Translations under genes and position numbers: made by a program
DNA from: Stercorarius parasiticus
Lineage: Eukaryota; Chordata; Aves; Charadriiformes; Stercorariidae
Assembly: GCA_013396915.1 (NCBI GenBank)
Contig: VWZL01000809.1
Location: 119,523 to 183,522 of the forward strand
DNA: 64,000 nt
Direction: 5' to 3'
Shown: positions 13,424 through 60,895 of the stretch, piece by piece
How the letters are laid out: each line of letters begins with the position of its first letter
How positions within the stretch are numbered: the stretch's first letter is position 1
The notes under the pieces: model-generated
Databases searched by the model: none
Told to the model about the DNA's origin: nothing
Seen by the model: only the letters and a program-made list of their open reading frames with translations

Positions 13424-16400
13424 ATGGGCAGCTGGAGATTCCCAGTATTTTTGCCGCTAGACTTAATTGACTCTCATCAGCTGGCTGCTTGCTAACCTCT
13501 TCCTGGCCAGTGTGCTGCCAGCACAGCGTGTCCTGCACTGGAACTGTTGTAATGCACACTCTTTAGTCCGAGAGACGTGGCCACAGAGAGTTATCTGTAG
13601 GTGATGCAGTCACAGAGTGTGTATTAATGTGATGCTTTATGTAGTAAAGGCAAATAGTTGGCAACAACTGTGAACTTAATGAATTGCAAAAGAAGGGGGA
13701 CAGACGATTTAATTTTTTCCAGTTGCCTTCCTCATAGCTTTGCTAGCCTAAGGAATTGCTAAGTTTAGAGCTGACCTTCTTAATAAATGTACCAGAACTA
13801 TCACAAGCAAAGACATTCAGGAGATGTTCGTGTTTAATATGTCAGGGTATGGTTAGCACTTCTTGAACTTTGATGGCATTGATCTTTGAGAAGTGAACGC
13901 TGGCTGTTCTTCAGCTATTCTGTAGGTCTAACTTCTGATCCCATGGGAAGTTTTGCTTTAAATAGGAGAAAAAATACAGGATGCTTTGGCATTAATTTTT
14001 CTTTCAACTGCCTCAGCTTTGTCTTTTATTTGCATTAAGTGGTAGGGTCAGTGGTAGATTAGGTATTTTTCGGGTGAGTGGCATTGCAAAAACTGCCGGT
14101 TAACAAAACTAGCGTTTTCAGGAGTACTGGTAGTGTTAGATATATTCGTGTTTGTTTATAACCGGCATAAGTAACTTGTCGAAATAGATCTAGTTTGTTC
14201 AGAATATCTGTCTTTAACACAGGAACAGGCTTACCCAGTTAGACTTATCTTTTCCACCACTTAGAAATCTTGAAAGATAGTAGAAATAATCAGAAATGCA
14301 GAAAACTCTTTCCATTTTGTTTTAAATGGAAAGCACAGGATAATTGTTGCACTTTTTGCTCTACTGCTGAATTTGTCAATGGACGTTTGGGAAACTTTGC
14401 TTTCCGACCCTTTTGCTAGTGACATTCCTGGAAAGTAAACATCCAAGCAGAAGAGCTCAGCAGGATCAGACGGTGTGCTGGGGTAAGTAATTCAGGGAGT
14501 TGATGATGGACATTTTAGTGTCAGAATTTTGAGAGGGAATCAAAGTAAGCCACAGAGTCTACAAGTGCATGTACAAGAGAAATGCAAGCAGTTCTCTAAC
14601 ATAAAAGTGTCTTCCTGAGGGTGTTCCGTGAAGAAGTATAATACAAAGAAAAGATACAGGTAGAGAAGCAGAGAAAGAAAGGAAAAAAAAAAAATAAAAA
14701 TCTGCAAAGAGGTTTTTCCAGGACAGAACCATTCCTCAAAATTCTTTTTAAAAGGAATCTTTCTGGAATGATAGGCTTGCTCTTTGTCAGATGAAGAAAA
14801 ATCTACCATGTTGGGGAAGAAAAGCCTGTTTGAACATAGGTGCTCACACAGACAAAAAGCTCCCAGAATTCACCACAATATCCCAGTGCAGATTCATCTT
14901 ACCCTTATAATCTATTCCGTCTAGAAATACATAGGTGAGGGAATGTGGAAGATATAAAGAGGACAGCATTTGGTGACCATTCTCCTGCTCCGGAGGGGAT
15001 CTCAGTGCTGTTACGCAGGCATGTGTGGGGTTGTAGACCACGTGAAGGTGCTCCTCACTGTCATAATGGCTGTAAGATCTCACCTGCGTCAGGCTTGGGC
15101 AGCAGAAGGGGCTCCTGACTCGGAGACAGGGCACTCCTGTCTTTTCCCTTCCCTTAGGGACTGGTAGAAAGCAGAGGAGCATCTTGCATACATAAGCTTG
15201 AGACTGAAAAGCAATCTAGAAAAGAGTAGCATCTCAATGGGGCTTTCTGTGGTCCATAGTTACCTTCCACAACCTGTTTTTTTCAGACCATTCCAGGTGT
15301 CTTTATTCTGATTGTAGTTGGCACTATTTCGGGATGGTTCCTTTTTTAAATCAGTTTTGTGACAGCATTTTGGATTTTTTCTGAATATTAAACACTCTTC
15401 TAATAGTCTCTTGTAGAATGCCATTCATCTGCACCTCTCTTTTCCTTAATGACAGATAGTCCTCGTGGATGCAGCATGGAGAACAAGTGTACCAAAAAGA
15501 ATGGTTTTAAGATAATTAAGAGAAGGGCAAGTTCATGACTCTGTCAGCATTTTTTCATCTGAGCTGCAGCTCACTACTAAGTGGTAAGTTAGCAGGATCC
15601 CAAGGGAAACGTTCCCAAGTGCCTTTTGCGAGGCATGGGAGAAGCTGAATGCCACTTGTCGCATCTCCTGGTTTTTCTTATTTCATTTCTGGGATATCTT
15701 TTTTTCCCCTTAATTACCACTCTAGGAAGATTTCCAAATTGCAGAACTAGGAGAAGTAACTTGTTGTTAGCTTGGGTGGGAGAGTCTTACCCAAGTACGC
15801 AAGTTGTCTGTGGTCTGTGGTTTCCCATGAATCAAGTAACTAAAACTGCTGTCCGTTTTGAGAGGCGTGGAGATGCTAATAGACTTTCCGTTGTGATAAT
15901 CACTCAGAATACAACTCTCGGTACCATCTGCCGTGGTGTAATTGAGCATGGACAGGAAGCTGATTTTTAGCTGTTGAAGGAAACAGCCACCTTCAGTCTC
16001 TCATCTTCTATGTGTGCGAGGCACATTAAGGCACTTGAGAGTTGCCCTGCTTCTGTTAGAACAGGAAAAAAGAGTCAACTGGGTGGGCCAGTGGGTGGTT
16101 TGTTCTTTTTTTTAATTAGAAAGCAATAAAAACCATAGTATAGAGTTTTTACAAGCTTGCTGCAAGGAGAAGTTGGGCCCAGTGATCAAGAATGTACTTT
16201 CCCAATGATCATGAAGAACCTGATGAACATGTGTCCCTGCGTTTGCTGAGAGGTGCAGAAGGATGGATAGATGATGATCCTGAATCTGTCAGTATTGCGC
16301 TGATGGCAGATGCCCTGAATTTCAGATAAGGCAACAGAAGTTCTTCGGTCTGTGCCCGTAGAGAAAAGGATCCACCACAGCAGGCTGGTAGCACCTGGCT

Positions 16401-19400
16401 TTTTGATGAACAGCAAATGAAGTGATGGGATGTATCTCTGTCTGCCCTTTATCTTTCTGGATAAGGTAACTCCATGCATAGAACTCCTCTGGCTAAAATT
16501 GTAAAGGCTGATTTATATGCAGATGGCAAAATAGGTCAAGAGTAGTAGCATTGTTCCTAAAGTCACGTGTATCGGCATGGCCTGGTGTGATGAGTGTTTG
16601 TTTCTTGTGATGCTGGACCTTCATCCTCTTTTCTGATATGTCCCCACCAAGTGTACAGCCCTTGCGCTTCTGGTACCAAATCAGCGTTAAATCATCGCTC
16701 TTGCATCCCCATGGCTTTGAGGGGTGGGTGGTGCAACATACTGTTGTTGCCTGAAGAGAATACACCGGTGTTGCAAAATACCAGTTCTGCCTCAAGAGTA
16801 CATTTCAGAGTAAAATGAATAACTTTTTTTTCTTTCTACTCAGATGATACTTGTGCCCTTTATCACATTGTTTTCTCTTTCCGTACATTGTGGCCTTGTT
16901 TTGCAGTGTTGTAGATGGGGTATTTCACTTTTAGTCACATAAGGGCAGAGCTCAGGCTCCTGTGCGATCCTGGTTGAGTGAGGATACGCCTGGGTACGCA
17001 GATGTACATTGTGCTGGGACAGTCTCTTTGGCATATATGTTGGAGAAGAAGCTTCCTCTACCCGACAGACAATATCATATGATACCGAAAGTCCAGCTGC
17101 GGTTTCCTCTGCATGGTTTATAACCAAACAGCTCATACATGCTGATATTTTTGGTTTGTAAGCTAGAAAACTTTTTTAAGATTATTTTTTTTTTTTCTGA
17201 AAATGCATGGAATAGTGGCTACTTCGCATTTTGTGTACAAGCAGCAACTTGCATTCTATAATTCAGCTTACTTTTTTTATCTTACGGGCTTTTATTCAGA
17301 GTCTATCAAAAATGGGGAGTGATTTGTCTGCTACTTCCCAAAACATTGTACTTTCAAGTCAAGCATTCAATGCTATACAGAAATTTTTAAAAGTCAATAT
17401 TTTAAGCATTCTTATCTAATCATTCTTTAAGCATTCTTACCATCCATCTCTCACTTCAGGCAAAATTGTAAGTAAAATAAAAGAAAAATTGAAAGTCAGT
17501 TCTTTGAATAGATCCACTTTACCATATTTATGATAGTGGTGGAAATTTTCAGTGTCAACTGGAAGCCATTCAGGAAATTTTTAATAGTGTGTTGAGAGAA
17601 TAATTTAATCTGGGCTTCATACACTCCCCGGATCTGACCCATATGCAAGTAAGAGAAAATCCCTTTTCCCTTTTTCGATAGTTGCATGATGACACTCATT
17701 GCCCATCTATTTGACGCTCTTGCATTAGATCCTGCCAGAGGAAATGACAGTGAAATTTAGCAACTGTTTGCACTACATGCAATTCAGATGCTTTAAAAAA
17801 ATAATCATTTGGAAACTCACTTAGATTAAGTTATGTTATGGTGGGCTGTTGTTTCTTGGTGGTGTTTTTTTGGGGGAGGTGGTTTTTGGTTGGTTTTTCT
17901 ATCCCCTGTGATTTTGGGTAAGAAGAACTTTGAAGGGCCAGTAGTTTTCTGTATTGTGTATTCATTTTATCATCTTTGCTCTTCCAGCATGCAGCTCTAA
18001 AGATCAGAGGTGCTGTAAATGGTCTCCTGCTTTGTTTATTTTTAAAGTGTCAGGTATATTCTATTGGGGAAAAATACATAGTGTAGCTACCTTTGATACT
18101 AAAGATGAGTTTTTTATAGTTTTTACTGTGCTAAGTGTATTGTATAGCAGATGACATTTATAGAAAACAAGATTTATGCCTCAAATTGCAAATCATTCTT
18201 TGTTTATAACTTAATAATGGAGGACAGCATTCCTGTTGGCCTCATTAGCCATTGTAGGAGTCCGTGTAGCATGTCTCTTGGTACCCGGTAAAATGGAGAG
18301 AAACACAGGATGGTGGATTCATAAATCTGTTTGTTGTTTCCATGTTGTGCTCACACGGTATTTGCTTAACTCTGGTTATAATATTCTTATATATAGAAGC
18401 TGAAGGATGTTGAATATGTTGATTACTTGAAACTTCATTTGTATGGACAAAGTGTGGTGCTTCTTAATGCTAATGATCTACAAGCAAGCCTACATGCTAA
18501 TTGTCACATTTTCATTCCTACAAACTTTTGAACTGTCTTAAGGAACTAGAGGTGCTTTGATGCGCTCATGTTTAGTGTAACCTAATACCTTCTGGTCACC
18601 GTCACTCTCACTGAGTGGGTCTGGATGTGAGCTTGGAAAATAACGTGATGGATAGATGGAGATCTCGGTGAGTGGGTTCCCTTCTCCTTTGCAGGGAAGG
18701 CTAAGTACGTTCTCTACTTAGTTTGCTGGTTTATTACATGAAAACAGTTATCTATGACACTGACAGCCGTCAGGTATTTTACTGAGGAGAGATTTTAATT
18801 TCTCTGAGGTTTCTGCAGCATAAGGCTTAAATATGCACTTTAAATATGGCAACTGACCATTTAGAGCTTTGCTTGTTCTGCTCTGCAGGATCCCAGGGGA
18901 TGTTAGTCACAGGGGTGGGTCTTACTTCAGCCTGAGATGACATGGCGGGGAGGCAGAAAACTCAGAAGAGAACAGGTCTTGCCCTGTCCTCGTCTTCAGC
19001 TTCCTTGTGTCAGTGGTTCGAGGAGTGTATGTACATTTAATATAGCCGTAATTACAAAGGATCCAATGTCTTATTGATTTCATAGACTTTTGTGTATCTG
19101 TGCATGCAGTTTCTGTTAACTGGTAGTTATTCAGATGAAAGTAATTTGATAAAACATTTTGGCCTGTAGTTGGTGTCATTTACACTAGTAATGGTAGCCA
19201 CTAACTAAACATAGTTCAGCCTACTGGATGGAAATAGAGTTGGTCCAGTCTTGTGCTTTGATCATTCCCTGGCTTATTTTGAATCTTTCTCATATTTCTA
19301 CATCACCTTGTCGGTTATGAGCGGAATTGATCTAGGTACTAGTAGTTCTGTTTATGCAATGCAATATTCTCTCTTTGTATGAGTGACAACTAGGAAAAAA

Positions 19401-21261
19401 CCATGGAATTTATTTTATCTAATTTTAGCAGCCTGCAAGGTGGCTTCTAGGTAGACTTCCTCTTCAGCCGGCAGAGACAGGCACAGTCAGAGGGTGCCAT
19501 ATCCTGTTTGCATTGCCCGTCTCTTGGCCACAACCAGGATCCGGCCACTTGATCTGAGCTGTCTAAGGTGAGATGATTGGTCCCATCCACTGGGAGCAAT
19601 TGTGTTTAACAGTATAGCTGCACTGATGCAAAACTCTGTAATAAAGAGAGTGCATCGGTGGAAGAATGTAAAATACATAAGTGCAACTTGACCATAATTT
19701 AGAAAACCAGCTGCCTGCTGATATATGATTTAATTTTCAGTGCAGTTTAGTTGCAGGGTTTTTTTTTTTTTGATCCTAAGACTCATCTGTATTTTTAATA
19801 CATTTAAAATAATGCAGTAACCACATTGCATGCCACTTCTGACTTGACTTCCATTTCCCCAAAGTGCTCAGGTGTCATTATTGCAAGGCAGGAGGCAGAG
19901 CATCTCGGCTGCTGGCACTATCAGGCTTTGGCAGGCAGCACGTGTTGTCTGGGTAAAAAAAAGACTAAGGGAATTTAATATTGTAGCATCCATAAAAAAA
20001 TGGGAGCACTTTATTAAGTGAGACTGTGTAAAGCTTTCTTATGGATGGAATTTACATTAATGCATTTTATTGTTCCATCTAAGCAGATCAAATGATAAGC
20101 ATAGTGTCACATACACTTCTGTGACTGTTCTGTTAAACAGGTTTCAATACTTAATGTTTTTATTCTCATGCATTTCAAGGCAGCAATTATTTCCAAGAAT
20201 AAAGATAATTAAATTTGTCTCTATGCTCTCAGTATTAAGGGAGGGGAAAAGCTGTATTTTAAGGTGTATCACAATAGATGAGGAGTTCTGCTCCAATGTG
20301 CCATGGGAAGTCCAGCAGCGCAGTAGCCCAGCTCCGTACCACTTCTGCCTGTATCGTCAGTGAGCCTGGGAAGAGTTTTAGCAGCAGTAAAAAGTGTTGC
20401 CTGTTGATGACATTTCAGAGGCATGCTCAGAAAGGATGCCAAGGAGTCTGGTGGCTGGTTTGGCATGGGGGGTAGGTGGGGAGGGGGAAAAGGCCGTAAT
20501 CCATCTCAGCTGTGTGTGCGCGCAGGGCTTTTCTCCTGGCTCCGGTCTCACACGCACGCTCGCTCCCGGGGACATGTGACTTTTGGCCATATTAGCAGGT
20601 TTATCCAAGCCTAGCCCCTCTGACTAACAGATGTAGGGAAAAGGGCATTCTGGGATTGCAGCAGTTGCTTTTGAACAACAATGTCCTTTTTGTAAGAATC
20701 TGATGCTTCTTAAAAGATGGAACATGACATCATTACCGTCGATCCAAGAAACATTCCTTCAATAATACTGAGTGTGCTCTGGTTATCAGCTCCCTTCCCC
20801 CAGCTCCTTTCTCTCGCTTTTCTGACTGATGCTTTTTGTCTATTGTTTCATCGGGGGCTGTAAATGTGAAACAGTTGTCTTTCAGTGTTATGTGCTTGTT
20901 AGAGCTGGAATCAAGTGAAATATTGTTGGCTTATTTGAAAGAAAAATAACAAAAAACCCAAGTCTTCTTCCAGTCTTCATAAATGTAGCATGCTTCAGGT
21001 ATGAGCTGAATTGAAGCTAATTATTTCCCTTCCCACACGGTATTAGTTACTGCGTTATGCAATGGAAGGTGGAGATATTGCAGTCCCGTTCCTGTGCATC
21101 TTGCTCAGCTTCATCGGCAGCTGGGTATCTCCTGTGCTGATGCCGTCTGCTTCGAAGGCTCCTGTAATGATCCTGCATCGATACAAAATGTGTGTGTGCG
21201 TGCTCACCAGTGCAGTATGGCAGAGTTGTGAACAGATGAATGTTTCCTGTGCATATGTGTT

Positions 21262-21290
21262 TGTGTGTGTGTGTGTGTGTATATATATAT
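21262..21290. repeat. Compound microsatellite, (TG)n then (AT)n
   Basis: About nine TG units followed directly by five AT units. Alternating purine-pyrimidine tracts of this kind can adopt Z-DNA and are usually polymorphic in length. Confidence 0.95.
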
Positions 21291-22667
21291 GTTTTTATAC
21301 TTGGTCTACCACTGGGGTTTGAATGTCAGTTTTTCCTTAGCCCCTGAGTGGGGAAATATGTTTTGGGTTATAAATCCTTTTTGAATGCTGACTGCTTGGA
21401 GGAAAGCTATGAAAATGCTGGATTTTGCTTCCGTTCCCTGCGTTCTCTCTCCCATACATGTCTTCATCACAAAAACTGGAGACTCTTGCAGACTTCACAA
21501 CTAGGTACGTCCTGGCTGTCTCTTGCGCAATCCTGCTCTCCTCCTAGCGGTGCTGGCAGTTCGTTGAACTAACAAGGAGCCGGCAGTCTTTGGCACTTTC
21601 TCATGGTGCAGCTGTCTAGGGAAGAGTACCACTGAGCGTAAACTTACAGGAGTATGTCTTTTTCCATCCTGGTAGGAATTGCTCCGCAGGGAGGGGAAAA
21701 CAAATGATTCATTGATGATCCTGAGGTCTGGAGAAAGGTGGAGTTACAATGTCCAGAAAAGGGAAAATGGACAGGGATAGGGCCTTCTGATACAGCGGTT
21801 AAACTCAGGTTTATTGTCTTTTTTTCCATTATGAAGATGTAAAACTTCTTTTAAAAACAAATTTGAGAAGAAATATGAATTAGAAAAAAGCACAAGTCTT
21901 GAGCAGACAGGGATTTTTGGGAAGAAGTGAGCTGTGTGATTCGCTGTTTGCCAGTGATACAGAATTATTTTTATTGGTGACCATTTACAGGGAATCGAGG
22001 GGAAACACAGGGGGGGAAAAAAAAGGCATTTTACTTGTAATAGTTGTTTAGCTTCACCTGTTGTAGAGATACAGTAAGATTTTGGCAGAACTTGAAAGTA
22101 TACTTTTATTCTGGGTAGATTCCAAGACACTGAGTAAATGAAAGCAAATGCACGTGCAAGCAGAAAAGACTTCATACTTTCCCCATGGCATCTGAAATTG
22201 CAAGTTCCTCTGAAGAAAGGGTTTGCCAGTGGGCTGTTGTGGAAGGCAGTATCGTGAGCTATCACGATTAAAATGTGTGTTTGCATCTGCTTAAGCAGAG
22301 TAGAAAGACATGCGTTGTGTGTGGAAGTGGGTGTCTCCTGTTCTGGATGCTGTTCTTCTGAAGAAGGTTTGTGAATAAGGCTCTGAAGAACTGGCCTTTA
22401 AGATAAAGATAATGAATTTAGATAAGAGGAAAAAAAAACAGAAAAGACCATGACTGACTGAGTTGTGGAAGGAGAAGCTTTAGGGGAGTCTCCATGTGCA
22501 TTCTGAAATGAGTAAAAATTGATCACCGGCTCCTTCTTAACTGGAGGACAATTGCAGAAGGAAAAAAATACTGAGCTGAATTTAAAAAATGTAAATACAG
22601 ATTAATAAATGGCAGTGGTGGTTTGTACACGTCATACTTGTACCGTATATCTTGTCTTGCAAAGATC

Positions 22668-22701
22668 ATATATATGTATATGCATATATATATATATATG
22701 C
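22668..22701. repeat. Alternating AT tract, partly palindromic
   Basis: An alternating A/T run interrupted by TATATGCATATA, itself a palindrome. It lies about 400 bp upstream of the first coding exon. Likely a microsatellite; no regulatory role is visible. Confidence 0.85.
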
Positions 22702-23099
22702 AATTGTGTCATCCGCTGCACAAAGTTTAAACACTACTTGAAGACATAGTGTGTGTAACTCCTCGGAGGGAGGGTGTCAGGGTAATACGGGCTTGCTAGT
22801 GACAACCTGGTGACTGCTGTGGGTCAGAGAGATTCTGTTGGCTGCTCTGCAGGTGACTGAGCGAATGCTGGAGCAAGGAGTGTGTCTTGCTTTGTGTTTT
22901 GGTTTGTGTTCCATAGAAATGCTTGACTGGGGTCACAGTGGGCCTGTGACATGATACCAGCAGACAGATTGTGTTGCTTAACGCAACAGGGATGCTCGGT
23001 CTGGAAGAAGTGGACCCTGCTCTGCTGTAGCTTTGTTTTCTGGCTCTTTGAGAAGAGGATAATCAATGAAGGATTGCAATCTTTTTCTTGCAGTAATCC

Positions 23100-23129
23100 A
23101 TGCTGAAGAGGCTCCATTCATACAGATGA
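23100..23129 (+). promoter_or_regulatory. Upstream ORF 1 in TAOK1 leader, 9 codons
   Basis: ATG at 23100-23102 and TGA at 23127-23129 encode a nine-residue peptide. The -3 base is T, so initiation should be leaky. Its stop overlaps the start of uORF 2 as ATGA. Confidence 0.5.
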
Positions 23130-23164
23130 ACCAAGGGTTGAGGCAGCACTTTAAACCCAGATAG
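23126..23164 (+). promoter_or_regulatory. Upstream ORF 2 in TAOK1 leader, 12 codons
   Basis: ATG at 23126-23128 and TAG at 23162-23164 encode twelve residues. The start is in a weak context (C at -3) and overlaps the uORF 1 stop. Only 24 nt separate its stop from the TAOK1 ATG, short for efficient reinitiation, so translation of uORF 2 would be expected to dampen TAOK1 output (inference). Confidence 0.5.
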
Positions 23165-23176
23165 TCGGTCGGCTAA

Positions 23177-57090
<33,914 letters not shown>

Positions 57091-59829
57091 CTTAAACAAT
57101 AACTGAGGGTGGCAATTCCACTGGAGCTGTCTGCCAACAGAAACTGCCTACAGACACCAGCCCAGCAGCCTCCTCAGTGCGGTGCTGACGTGTGGAAGCT
57201 GGGTGCACATGGAATATTGTATTCATTTTGTAAAGCATTACGTTTTGTGTTTACTAACTGGGATGTCATAGTATTTGGCTGCAGGGTTGGGGGGGGTGGT
57301 TTTTTGGTTTCTTTGTTGTTGTTTTTTACTTTTTGGAGGGGTCTTGGGAGGGCGTCTGAGAAATATATGCAATTAGTCAGAAGAGTTGGCTGGTGGTCAT
57401 CACACTGACAGGACAGAAGGGCCTCAGACTGCCCTCATCACACGATCTGTAGGAAGTCTGAGGGAGAATGGAGACCTCCTCCCACGTCCATGAATTTCGA
57501 ACTGCCACCCTGCAAAAACCAGGCAAGCTGCCTTTAAACCCAACATCCAGGGGAGGAACAGCTGGATCTTCTGTTCCATTTTTATTTGTCATTAAATTGG
57601 ATACATTTCTAGGGTCTTGCCTCTGCCAAGAGGCTTTTTCAGAGACTCGTAGGTGAGGAAGAAGGGTGAGAAGAGAGGCCAAGAGACACCAGGGCTCAGC
57701 AGGGCCCTTCTACCCAAGTGCCCGCTCTGTGTTGTGTAAGAAGTGACGTTCTCTCAGAAGGCACTGGTCAGCTTCCCGAGAAGCGTGTAGGTAAACCTGT
57801 CGGGAGGGAACAGGCTAGAAATGTTCGAAATTGTATTCCTGCTTTGACACTCCCTGACTGTGCTGCTGGTAGCTCAGACGAGGTTGGGCAGAGGAGCGTA
57901 AGTAATGCACTTGTACAGCTAATACTGTGACATCTCATTTTAGCTAAGCATCAGAATAATGCTTGGAGCCCAGCGTAGTCCTTTTTGCTCCATTCAGAAA
58001 TGTTTAGACTTTCAGCCAATCAGTCTCAAATGCCAGAGGTATTTTGAAGGATGCCATAGTCACAAAATGCCATTGATTGGGTTTTTCATTATTACACTAC
58101 ATCCACCAATTTATTACCTTTTTGGCTTGTTGCAATTTCCTGTTTACATGTAGAGTGTAGCCAACTGTTTAAATGTTTAGTTGCCACAGTGTACCAGGAG
58201 GAGCTGAGCCAATGACTCTCCCAGCTGATGACTAATCCACATCACCACTGTAGATCTTGCTGCATGTGAGGCTCCTTTTTATTATTTTCGTTGCTGCAAT
58301 ACTTCACAACTTTTACAGTCCCTTGAGATGCTGTGATATTTTGGCAGCGTATCACGCCATGCGAGAAGGCACTACTTCCAGAGGCTCGTTGGAGCTGCTG
58401 TACTACTGAAAGGAAGCAAAGGAGGTTGTGAAATCCATACGGTGATAAAAGGGGTCAGGGAGTCTTGTTAACCGAATGACTTTGTGGCATCGTGTCATCC
58501 CTTAGTGCTGGGAACTGGAGGTGCCCCATACTCCTGTGCCAGTGCCAGGGCGGTCTGGGTCAGCCAGCGCTGGGGGGGTAGGGGAAGAGCAGGTAGATGA
58601 AGTTTGGCTTGAGGCAAAGATTTCCGTCTTGGGGACTGACCAGCCAGGGTTCTTTGTAAATGTTTTTCCTTGCACACTAATCATCTTGAAGAAAACACTA
58701 GCTGCTAACTCTAGGATTTGCCTTTAATATGTTTATAGGGCTCAAAAGCAAGGTTTTCCGAATGTGTTTGTCCATGTGACATATTTATATAGTAAATACT
58801 CTAGTGTCTCGCTGCTGTTCAGTACTCTCAACAGGGCGAAGTTCTTTCGTTAGCTAAATTAACATCCACTCCCAATCCGTAACTCTCTGCCAGTGTCCGG
58901 TGAATCCAACTGGGATTTCTGGGATCTTGACGTAGCATATCACTCTAATCGAAGATGGAAACTCTACCAAAATATGTTTGAGCAGCCCCTCAGTAAGGAG
59001 CTCTGTAGTACTAACAGTTGACAGAAGCCTGGGATGAGGCGGGGGTCCCATGGAGGCGACTCTGGTTGCCCCCTGGGGCAAGTGGTGACCGTGAATTGTC
59101 CTGTCCTTTCCTCTGCTATGTTTTTATGTGGAATTGGATGTTTTGGGGTCATTCTTTTGCATTGCAGTGTTGTTGAAATGCAGCGAAACTGATTTAGGAA
59201 AGGTACCTGTGTTCCTGGGGTTAGGAAGAAAGACAAAAATGAAATGAAAGGCCAAAATTGCATTGGGATTTACTGTGTGGAAGGTGTGCCCAGAGCATGG
59301 TGCTAACACAGCGTTTTGAAGTTCAGCTCCTCTATCACAAACAGCAGCAGCGACCGCGGGGACAGGCTATACCTGCAAGTTCAGTGGGTTCATTCTTTTG
59401 CTTCTGTTCTGGTTTGAATTTGGTCAAAGTCTCTGGCTTAAATTGAGCTACTTCAACAGAATTCTCTCAACCCATCTCTTTGTGTAATGTCAAGCATGAC
59501 TGAATGCTGAATCCAAATGATGGCTAATCCCATATTGGCTTTTTTGTATTCAAAAAGAGTTGTGTAGTAACCATTTTTACATGTATATCATGTGCAGACC
59601 TGGACAATTCCAACAAGTTAATATTTTAATTAAAATAGTTTGCAAAAACTGATTCAGATCAACTGGTCTAAATGTGTGTGTCCCTGTGTGTATGTGGGGG
59701 AAGGAAAGCTGTCCCAAACAAGCCTGATCTCGAGAGAAAGCGCCCCGTTACGCAGCTGTAGCCAGAGGGACTCGGGGTCAGGCTCGGCCTTGGAGGTGTA
59801 TGAGGAGGCCCCCGGTGTTGAGAATTTTA

Positions 59830-59859
59830 ATGTATCTCGGGTATATTTACGAGATACAT
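59830..59859 (+). other. 3' UTR hairpin, 10-bp perfect stem
   Basis: ATGTATCTCG (59830-59839) is the exact reverse complement of CGAGATACAT (59850-59859), with a 10-nt AU-rich loop GGTATATTTA. It would be exposed in TAOK1 mRNA if the 3' UTR extends this far, as the downstream signals suggest. Confidence 0.7.
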
Positions 59860-60289
59860 GAACAACTATACACTAGAGAGACGCAAACGCTCTCTGAATC
59901 AGTTTGCAAACTCTATTTTTATAAAGTAAGACCAGTTATTCCCTATTGCACCCCTTGCAGTCATGCCCTAACTTTGGTTTTAAAATTACTGTAATCTGTA
60001 AATGGTGGAAACTACTCCAGTACCTCAGCAAAGATGTTCTCTTACGTCTTTTATGTTCGTATTTAACACTGGGGAAACTCTTCTGTGTGGACTACTTTGC
60101 AACCTTTATTGCAGTGTTGTCAAATCACCAGCTTGACCCCTGAAATCTCTTATTCTGTGGTTATTTTTCTCTCCCCTTTTTGCAAAGACCTGAAGTTCTG
60201 ATGTAGTTTAGCCCAGAGACTGGGAAAAAAACAACAGAGGAGCCAGCATTTTCACCTCTTTCTGATCGGAATTTCTTTTGATTTTATTC

Positions 60290-60295
60290 AATAAA
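60290..60295 (+). terminator. Canonical poly(A) signal AATAAA
   Basis: AATAAA 3.2 kb after the stop codon, followed within 30 nt by a T-rich downstream element. Candidate proximal cleavage site. Confidence 0.55.
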
Positions 60296-60754
60296 AATCA
60301 GTGAAAGGGACCACGTTTTTCCTGTTCTCCATGGTCCCAGGGAGTCAGCAGCCACCTCTCCCTACCATGTTGAACGTTACGTGCTTTCTTCCTCGGATGC
60401 AGCGCTGAAATGGAGGCCAGGGCTCTGTTTCACCTGCGTTTGCTCCGAGCCCTCTGAGCTTCAAAGGGGTTGAAGAAAGAAATGTGGTACGATAACCAAA
60501 CTTTCCACAGAAAATTCCCTGCGGCCATTCCTCGCCTGGCTGGGGGCCAGGCTGGCATCGCTCTCTTGTCCCACCCAGCCCTTCCCACTGCAGATGAAGG
60601 TGCGTGGCACACTAGCTGTAACCTGCACGGGGTGCACCCTGCTCCATCCCGGGGTGATGCTCTTTATTAACACCCCCACCACCACCCCGCTCCCCCCCAG
60701 GGAAAAGGCTGCCCTGCCCCCTTGACCCTGCTTATGTGCCATTTCTTGAGAGGC

Positions 60755-60760
60755 AATAAA
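60755..60760 (+). terminator. Canonical poly(A) signal AATAAA
   Basis: AATAAA followed by TTGTATTGTACCA and then GT/T-rich sequence, a plausible cleavage region near 60775-60785. Candidate main 3' end. Confidence 0.6.
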
Positions 60761-60819
60761 TTGTATTGTACCACTGTCTACCATTACTCTGTTGAATACG
60801 CACATCTCTCTGGATATAT

Positions 60820-60895
60820 ATATGGTATCTCATTTGTATATATTTATATACTCTGCATGTGCGTGTGTGTGTGGGTATACGTGCACACACACCCC
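60820..60895. repeat. TA/TG tract with inverted CA tract
   Basis: Short TA runs are followed by GTGTGTGTG and then, after a few bases, CACACACAC. The two arms are complementary and can form a hairpin. Confidence 0.8.

Larger units (their letters stand above)
1..23093. other. Non-coding upstream stretch, probably TAOK1 intron 1
   Basis: No open frame here resembles a known protein and no TAOK1 coding exon lies here. The stretch ends in a good polypyrimidine tract and AG at 23093, so at least its right part should be an intron joined to a non-coding first exon that is either unrecognised here or left of the window. Contents I can point to are a MIR-like SINE (about 5321-5445), a CpG/CRE-like patch (3040-3320), an AT-rich block (9820-9890), poly(T) runs (3208-3225, 13407-13423), a TG/AT microsatellite (21262-21290), an AT-palindromic block (22668-22701) and a small CpG cluster at 20500-20580. 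The rest shows nothing I can name. That it belongs to TAOK1 is inference. Confidence 0.6.
57091..60775 (+). other. TAOK1: TAOK1 3' UTR, to the canonical poly(A) signal
   Basis: No intron or new coding frame is visible after the stop. Two canonical AATAAA hexamers lie 3.2 and 3.7 kb downstream, and TAOK1 is known for a long 3' UTR. A perfect hairpin is at 59830-59859 and AU-rich stretches occur at about 58780-58800 and 59820-59930. The exact end is inferred. Confidence 0.7.

Noticed and set aside
17401..17439. 14-bp direct repeat (TTTAAGCATTCTTA) with 25-bp period
   Set aside because: Only two copies in AT-rich DNA; likely minor slippage with no further structure.
21744..22286. 180-codon minus-strand open frame
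   Set aside because: No recognisable domain; composition rich in F, S, H and K as expected from reading T-rich intronic DNA; no splice or promoter context.
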